This document shows positions 60,517 to 64,000 of a stretch of 64,000 nucleotides of DNA, piece after piece. A model generated the notes under the pieces. That model searched no databases. It was not told where the DNA came from and was given only the letters and a program-made list of their open reading frames with translations. The DNA is from Streptomyces sp. Tue6028 (GTDB lineage Bacteria; Actinomycetota; Actinomycetes; Streptomycetales; Streptomycetaceae). Each line of letters begins with the position of its first letter. Position 1 is the stretch's first letter. The position numbers and the translations under genes are program-made. The stretch is from assembly GCF_002300165.1 (NCBI RefSeq), contig NZ_MLCE01000019.1, positions 248,001 to 312,000 on the forward strand. Direction: 5' to 3'.

Positions 60517-60603
60517 GACCAAACACTACAACTTCCCGCCATCTTTGGGCAGTTACTGGATAGGTGGTTATGAGTCGACCCAACGCGGAGATAAGTAAGA
60601 GTG

Positions 60604-60618
60604 AGTTGGTCGCCAACT
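60604..60618. promoter_or_regulatory. 15-bp palindromic operator in the GntR 3/peptide 3 promoter
   Basis: AGTTGG-tcg-CCAACT, differing from the palindrome at 59244 only in the centre base. Confidence 0.6.
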
Positions 60619-60738
60619 TCAGCAACATGGTCAAACTTCCGGGGGGTTGGCCGTCGGAGTCGCACCTGTCAGCCAGGTGGGCCGGACGGACGGTCCTCAG
60701 CGGGGTCCCGCCCGCTCCGTCCCGAAGGAGGGATCGTC

Positions 60739-60924
60739 ATGCCGTTCATCGCCCTCGCCGTCGCCGCCCTCGCCATCGGATTCGAGCAGCTCGTCCAGTG
60801 GAAGTACGGGCCGATGGGCATCATCGCGTTCGTCGCACTGTCCATCGGGCTCAAGGCCAAGAACACCGCGATCAGCGGCATCGGGGCCGTGATCCTCGTG
60901 ATGCTGCTCGCCCAGTCCGGCTGA
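60739..60924 (+). CDS. small hydrophobic membrane peptide 3 (GntR-linked)
   Basis: A 61-residue peptide, FEQLVQWKYGPMGIIAFVALSIGLKAKN core, two hydrophobic segments, no long hydrophilic tail. GAAGGAGGG 8 bp before the ATG. About half of its residues match peptide 2. Confidence 0.75.
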   Translation: MPFIALAVAALAIGFEQLVQWKYGPMGIIAFVALSIGLKAKNTAISGIGAVILVMLLAQSG

Positions 60925-60956
60925 CGGGCGCCCACCGTCCGACAGTCCGGCTGACC

Positions 60957-60979
60957 GGGCTCCCTTCCGGAGGGGAGCC
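60957..60979. terminator. hairpin after peptide 3
   Basis: ggctccc (60958-60964) pairs with gggagcc (60973-60979) around an 8-base loop, 33 bp past the stop and facing the convergent eis-like gene. Confidence 0.5.
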
Positions 60980-61129
60980 GGGAGCTCGGTCAGTCCGCAC
61001 CACCGGGCACCGCCCGGCACGACAGGGCACCGCCCGGCACAACCACAACTGAATCGCTACGGATCGACGTCGTCGCACATCGGCCCCATGGCCCCGGCCA
61101 CGAAGGAGGTACGAAGGTACGGAATCAGT

Positions 61130-62386
61130 TCAGAACAGGTCCGGGCACCACGGTCGCCTGGACGTGCGGAGCAGGGCGTCGGCAACGGAGGCGGCGCCCT
61201 CTCGTTCTTCCCGCACCCGCCCCAGCGCGGCGAGCCGCACCGCCGACTCGTCGCCCAGCCACAGGGCCGCCAGTTCGCCCACGTCCAGCGTGAGGTCGGC
61301 GGCCCGCGTGGTCGGCGCGCAGGACGCGCCGTCCGGCCCCGCATCGAGCGCGTACCGGCCGGCCGACAGCCCGTCCCGGTCCGTGACCTCCAGGACCAGC
61401 GTCCCCGAACCCGCGTAGGTGCGCGCCTCCAGGGCCCGTACGACGTCCAGGACGCGCACCCACAGCCAGTCCGACTGCGTGGTGATGCGCGCGGCGCGCG
61501 GATCGGGCAGGAAGTGCGGCAGCAGGTCGTCGGGAGCCCGCCAGCCCGACTTGACCCGGGCGATCCAGTCGATCGAGCAGAGGTACCGCCACAGAGCGCG
61601 CTCGGCCCGCGGGGTGACCGCGATCAGCCAGTTCACGTCGGCCGTGTTCAACGGCTGCTTGGCGTCACCCCAGTTGTCGTCCGCCTCGTACGAGACCAGG
61701 CCCTCGACCTCGCCCTCGGCCGAGCGGTACGTCGCGTAGAACGGCTCGGTCCACGGCGAGCGGTCCAGCACGAGCGCGCCGGTGTTGGCCTGCCACCAGC
61801 GGTCGTCACGGCTGACCGCGCCGGGCTGGGCACGGCGGAGCCGCTCGTGCAGTTCGGGGCCGGTCTTGCGGACGTCCTCGCCGTCCACCAGGTCGATGCG
61901 GCCGCCGTCGTCCGGGCCCGCCCAGCGGGGATCGAGGCCCGTGCGCGGTACGTCGATGGTCCACTGGGCGGTGCTGGTGGCGGGACCGAAGCCGTACCGG
62001 CCGTAGATCGGGTACTCCGCCGCGATCAGGGTCGCGACGACGTCTCCCCGCTCCTTCGCCGCCGCCAGGTCGGCCGCCATCATGCGGCTGAGCAGGCCGC
62101 GTCGGCGGTGCGTGGCGGTGACCGTGACGTTCGAGATGGCGTCGGCGGGTACGGCGGCACCGCCGACGACGGTGAGCTCCTGCGGGAAGGACCGGAACGT
62201 CGCCACGCACCGGGCGCCGTCGAAGGCGCCCAGGGTGCGCTCGGGCACGATGTAGGAGCTGCGGTCCGCGAGCTCCCGCTCCGACACGGCCGGCGACCGC
62301 AGGAACCCTGTGTTCAGCGCGCGGATCCAGTCCGCGGTCTCGGCCTCGGTGATCGCTCGCACGTCTGTGGTGTCGCGGGGGCTCAT
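61130..62386 (-). CDS. Eis-like GNAT N-acetyltransferase
   Basis: A 418-residue protein of the Eis family (enhanced intracellular survival), which acetylates amines at several sites of aminoglycosides and peptides. N-terminal GNAT with [12 protein letters not shown] acetyl-CoA loop, [15 protein letters not shown] holding the catalytic Tyr, a second GNAT-like part and an SCP2-like C-terminus. The C-terminal residue is Phe (PDLF), whose carboxylate acts as the catalytic base in mycobacterial Eis. Length fits the family. Confidence 0.88.
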   Translation of the reverse strand: MSPRDTTDVRAITEAETADWIRALNTGFLRSPAVSERELADRSSYIVPERTLGAFDGARCVATFRSFPQELTVVGGAAVPADAISNVTVTATHRRRGLLSRMMAADLAAAKERGDVVATLIAAEYPIYGRYGFGPATSTAQWTIDVPRTGLDPRWAGPDDGGRIDLVDGEDVRKTGPELHERLRRAQPGAVSRDDRWWQANTGALVLDRSPWTEPFYATYRSAEGEVEGLVSYEADDNWGDAKQPLNTADVNWLIAVTPRAERALWRYLCSIDWIARVKSGWRAPDDLLPHFLPDPRAARITTQSDWLWVRVLDVVRALEARTYAGSGTLVLEVTDRDGLSAGRYALDAGPDGASCAPTTRAADLTLDVGELAALWLGDESAVRLAALGRVREEREGAASVADALLRTSRRPWCPDLF

Positions 62387-62485
62387 GGCGCCACGCTAGG
62401 TGTACGGCGCGGCGGATGTCGCGGCGTTTTCCGCCGCCCCACCCGGCCGCCCGCGCCCCGCCCCGTGCGGACCGGGTGGGTTCCG

Positions 62486-63490
62486 TCAGAACGCCACCCG
62501 GATCTCCCCCACCTCGCGGCCCCCGCCCAGCAGCGGCGAGCGGCCGATGCGTGAGACGACCGGGGCGTCCACGCCGAGCAGGCCGAGCGCGCGGGCCAGC
62601 ACCGGTCCCAGGGCGCGGCCTCCGCCGTCGTCGATCTTGAAGGCGAGGGCGCGGCCGTCCGGCAGAGCCACCGCCTGGACGGCCTCCGCGCCCATCTTGG
62701 ACAGGGCGCCCGGGATCTCCCGCATCAGCCAGGTGTCGGGGCGGCGCGTACCGGCGACGTACTCGGGGTGGGCGCGCATCGCGTCGGCGACACGGCGCTC
62801 GGCGGAGCCGGGGGCCGCGAGGACGAAGGAGCGGAAGGCGCGGGCGAGGCCGGTGAGGCTGATGGCCATCAGCGGTGCCCCGCAGCCGTCCGTGCCGACC
62901 GCGGCGACGGGCTCGCCCGCCGCCTCCTCGACCACGGAGTGGATCAGCTGCTGGAGGGGATGCCCGGGGTCGAGGTACGACTCGGTGGGCCAGCCGCGCT
63001 GTGCGCACACCGCGAGCATCGCCGTGTGCTTGCCGGAGCAGTTCATGGTGACGCGGTCGCGGACCTCGCCGGTGGCCAGGTAGGTCTCGGCCTCGGCCGG
63101 GTCGAGCGGCAGGTCCGGCGGGCACTGGAGCTGGGTGGCGGCGAGCCCGTGCTCGTCCAGCATCTTGTGGACGAGATCACGGTGGAAGGTCTCGCCGGAG
63201 TGGCTGGCGGCGGCGAGGGCGAGCCGCTCTCCGGCCAGTTCGAGGCCGGCGCGCAGCACGCCCGCCGCCTGCATGGGCTTGTTCGACGAGCGGGGGAAGA
63301 CCGGCGCGGTCACGTCGCCGAGCGCCAGCTCGACCGTCCCGTCCGCGGCGAGCAGCACCAGGCTGCCGCGGTGCCGCCCCTCGACGAATCCGGAGCGCAC
63401 GATCTCGGCGAGGACGGGGTGCGCGGGCGTCGGGGCGGGCGCGCGGGATATGGCGGGGTCTGCGGTGGTACGGGCGGGGACGGCGGACAT
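62486..63490 (-). CDS. asparaginase (R. etli type, Asparaginase_II family)
   Basis: A 334-residue protein: the family start HPVLAEIVRSGFVEGRHRGSLVLLAADG, TAPVFPRSSNKPMQAAG (with Ser-Lys of the active site), MNCSGKHTAMLA (Cys-x-Gly-Lys) and VGTDGCGAPLMAISL. It should hydrolyse L-asparagine to aspartate and ammonia. A Pro/Ala-rich N-terminal extension precedes the domain. Confidence 0.88.
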   Translation of the reverse strand: MSAVPARTTADPAISRAPAPTPAHPVLAEIVRSGFVEGRHRGSLVLLAADGTVELALGDVTAPVFPRSSNKPMQAAGVLRAGLELAGERLALAAASHSGETFHRDLVHKMLDEHGLAATQLQCPPDLPLDPAEAETYLATGEVRDRVTMNCSGKHTAMLAVCAQRGWPTESYLDPGHPLQQLIHSVVEEAAGEPVAAVGTDGCGAPLMAISLTGLARAFRSFVLAAPGSAERRVADAMRAHPEYVAGTRRPDTWLMREIPGALSKMGAEAVQAVALPDGRALAFKIDDGGGRALGPVLARALGLLGVDAPVVSRIGRSPLLGGGREVGEIRVAF

Positions 63491-63905
63491 CGGCGGTGGC
63501 CTTCCGGGACGGGGACCCGTTCAGGCGGCCGGACCCGGAACGTCGCCGGATCCGGGGCCCGGCTCCCGCGCACCGGGCCTTCCGGGCCGGGACACGGTCA
63601 CCGCCGCCACGGAACCGGGCACCGGGCCCGGTCACGGCCGTCGCGGACGCGGACCGGTCCCGCCGGGCCGGGCACGGCGCCGCCACCACGTCCCGGATCT
63701 CCCGGGCGGGGGCTCGGCCACCGCCACCACGGCCCCGGTCACCGGGCCGCGTGCGACCACCGCCACCGCGGCCCCGGGTCTTCCCGGGCGGCGGCGCGGG
63801 AGCCCCGGATCCGGTCCGGCCGGCCGGGAGGTCCCCGGGCCTCGGCCGGCCCCGGGGGAGCCGCCGCGACCGCCGCACGGCCCCGGGATCACCGGGGCCG
63901 CCGCG
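63491..63905. other. GC-rich gap with degenerate repeats
   Basis: Words such as ccggtcaccgggcc, accgccgccac and gccccgggtc recur irregularly and form several short hairpins. I see no gene; reading frames here come from base composition. Confidence 0.4.
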
Positions 63906-64000
63906 TCACATGAGCAGGTCGTCTACTTGTGCTTCTCCTTCACGGTACCTGCGGGCGATCTCGGCGCTGCAGTCGTCGGCCGTGCGCTGGAGCTGCTGGC
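63906..64000 (-). CDS. C-terminal end of an unidentified protein (partial)
   Basis: The last 30 codons of a minus-strand gene, ending in a charged helix (RTADDCSAEIARRYREGEA then QVDDLLM-stop, TGA at 63906-63908). The rest is outside the window. Family not recognised. Confidence 0.5.
   Translation of the reverse strand, partial: QQLQRTADDCSAEIARRYREGEAQVDDLLM

Overview
The window is GC-rich, high-density actinobacterial DNA and almost certainly Streptomyces chromosome. The evidence is the mycothiol gene mshA beside a YbjN-domain gene and a 253-residue phosphoglycerate mutase, many GTG starts, DUF2637/KorSA/RepSA plasmid functions, and Tat and CW-binding secreted proteins. No rRNA, tRNA or CRISPR array was recognised.

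Layout. 1-2270: end of a Cys-rich protein, then a secreted His/Tyr/Trp-rich protein with collagen-like and TDPK/TDPQ repeats. 2271-5574: coupled GH15 glycosidase and DHA2-type MFS exporter. 5743-7764: secreted PD40/cell-wall-binding-repeat protein. About 8000-22596: a 14.5-kb integrative element of the AICE type (int, xis, rep, FtsK/TraB, DUF2637/Spd proteins, KorSA-like GntR repressor, NUDIX, ATPase). It appears to be inserted at the 3' end of gpmA and is bounded by ~75-bp imperfect direct repeats. It also carries a PAS-GAF-PP2C phosphatase and a 1.1-kb IS481-like remnant with 15-bp target duplications. 22572-34340: conserved chromosome (gpmA, MFS, DUF2000/AraC pair, pectate-lyase-like Tat protein, YbjN, mshA, methyltransferase, NlpC/P60, receiver-PP2C). 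34423-38841: minisatellite, DUF2516, HBHA-like protein, XRE regulator, ArsR/MFS pair. 38911-42570: array of 10-bp phased repeats, then a ribbon-helix-helix regulator, a DUF4097 protein and an ABC exporter. 42701-52703: rifampin monooxygenase with an RAE-like inverted repeat, GNAT, ECF41-type sigma with its SDR partner, Ddn-hemerythrin fusion, HelD-like ATPase, and a TetR/quinone-reductase pair with a SoxR-type box. 61130-63490: Eis-like acetyltransferase and asparaginase.

The best candidate for an undescribed system lies at 52734-60924. Three GntR-HTH regulators share an unusual C-terminal domain, and the same domain is visible in a standalone two-TM membrane protein (52734-53621). Each regulator faces a divergent gene for a very small hydrophobic membrane peptide (57246, 59368, 60739). 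Two of the promoters contain the same 15-bp palindrome. The cluster also contains a protein with two tandem aminoglycoside-phosphotransferase-type kinase domains and a HAD phosphatase. A sensing circuit in which a phosphorylated/dephosphorylated ligand controls membrane peptides is a reasonable hypothesis, not a demonstrated function.

Limits: everything was read by eye. Family names rest on remembered motifs, starts rest on visible Shine-Dalgarno sites, and no alignments or searches were run.
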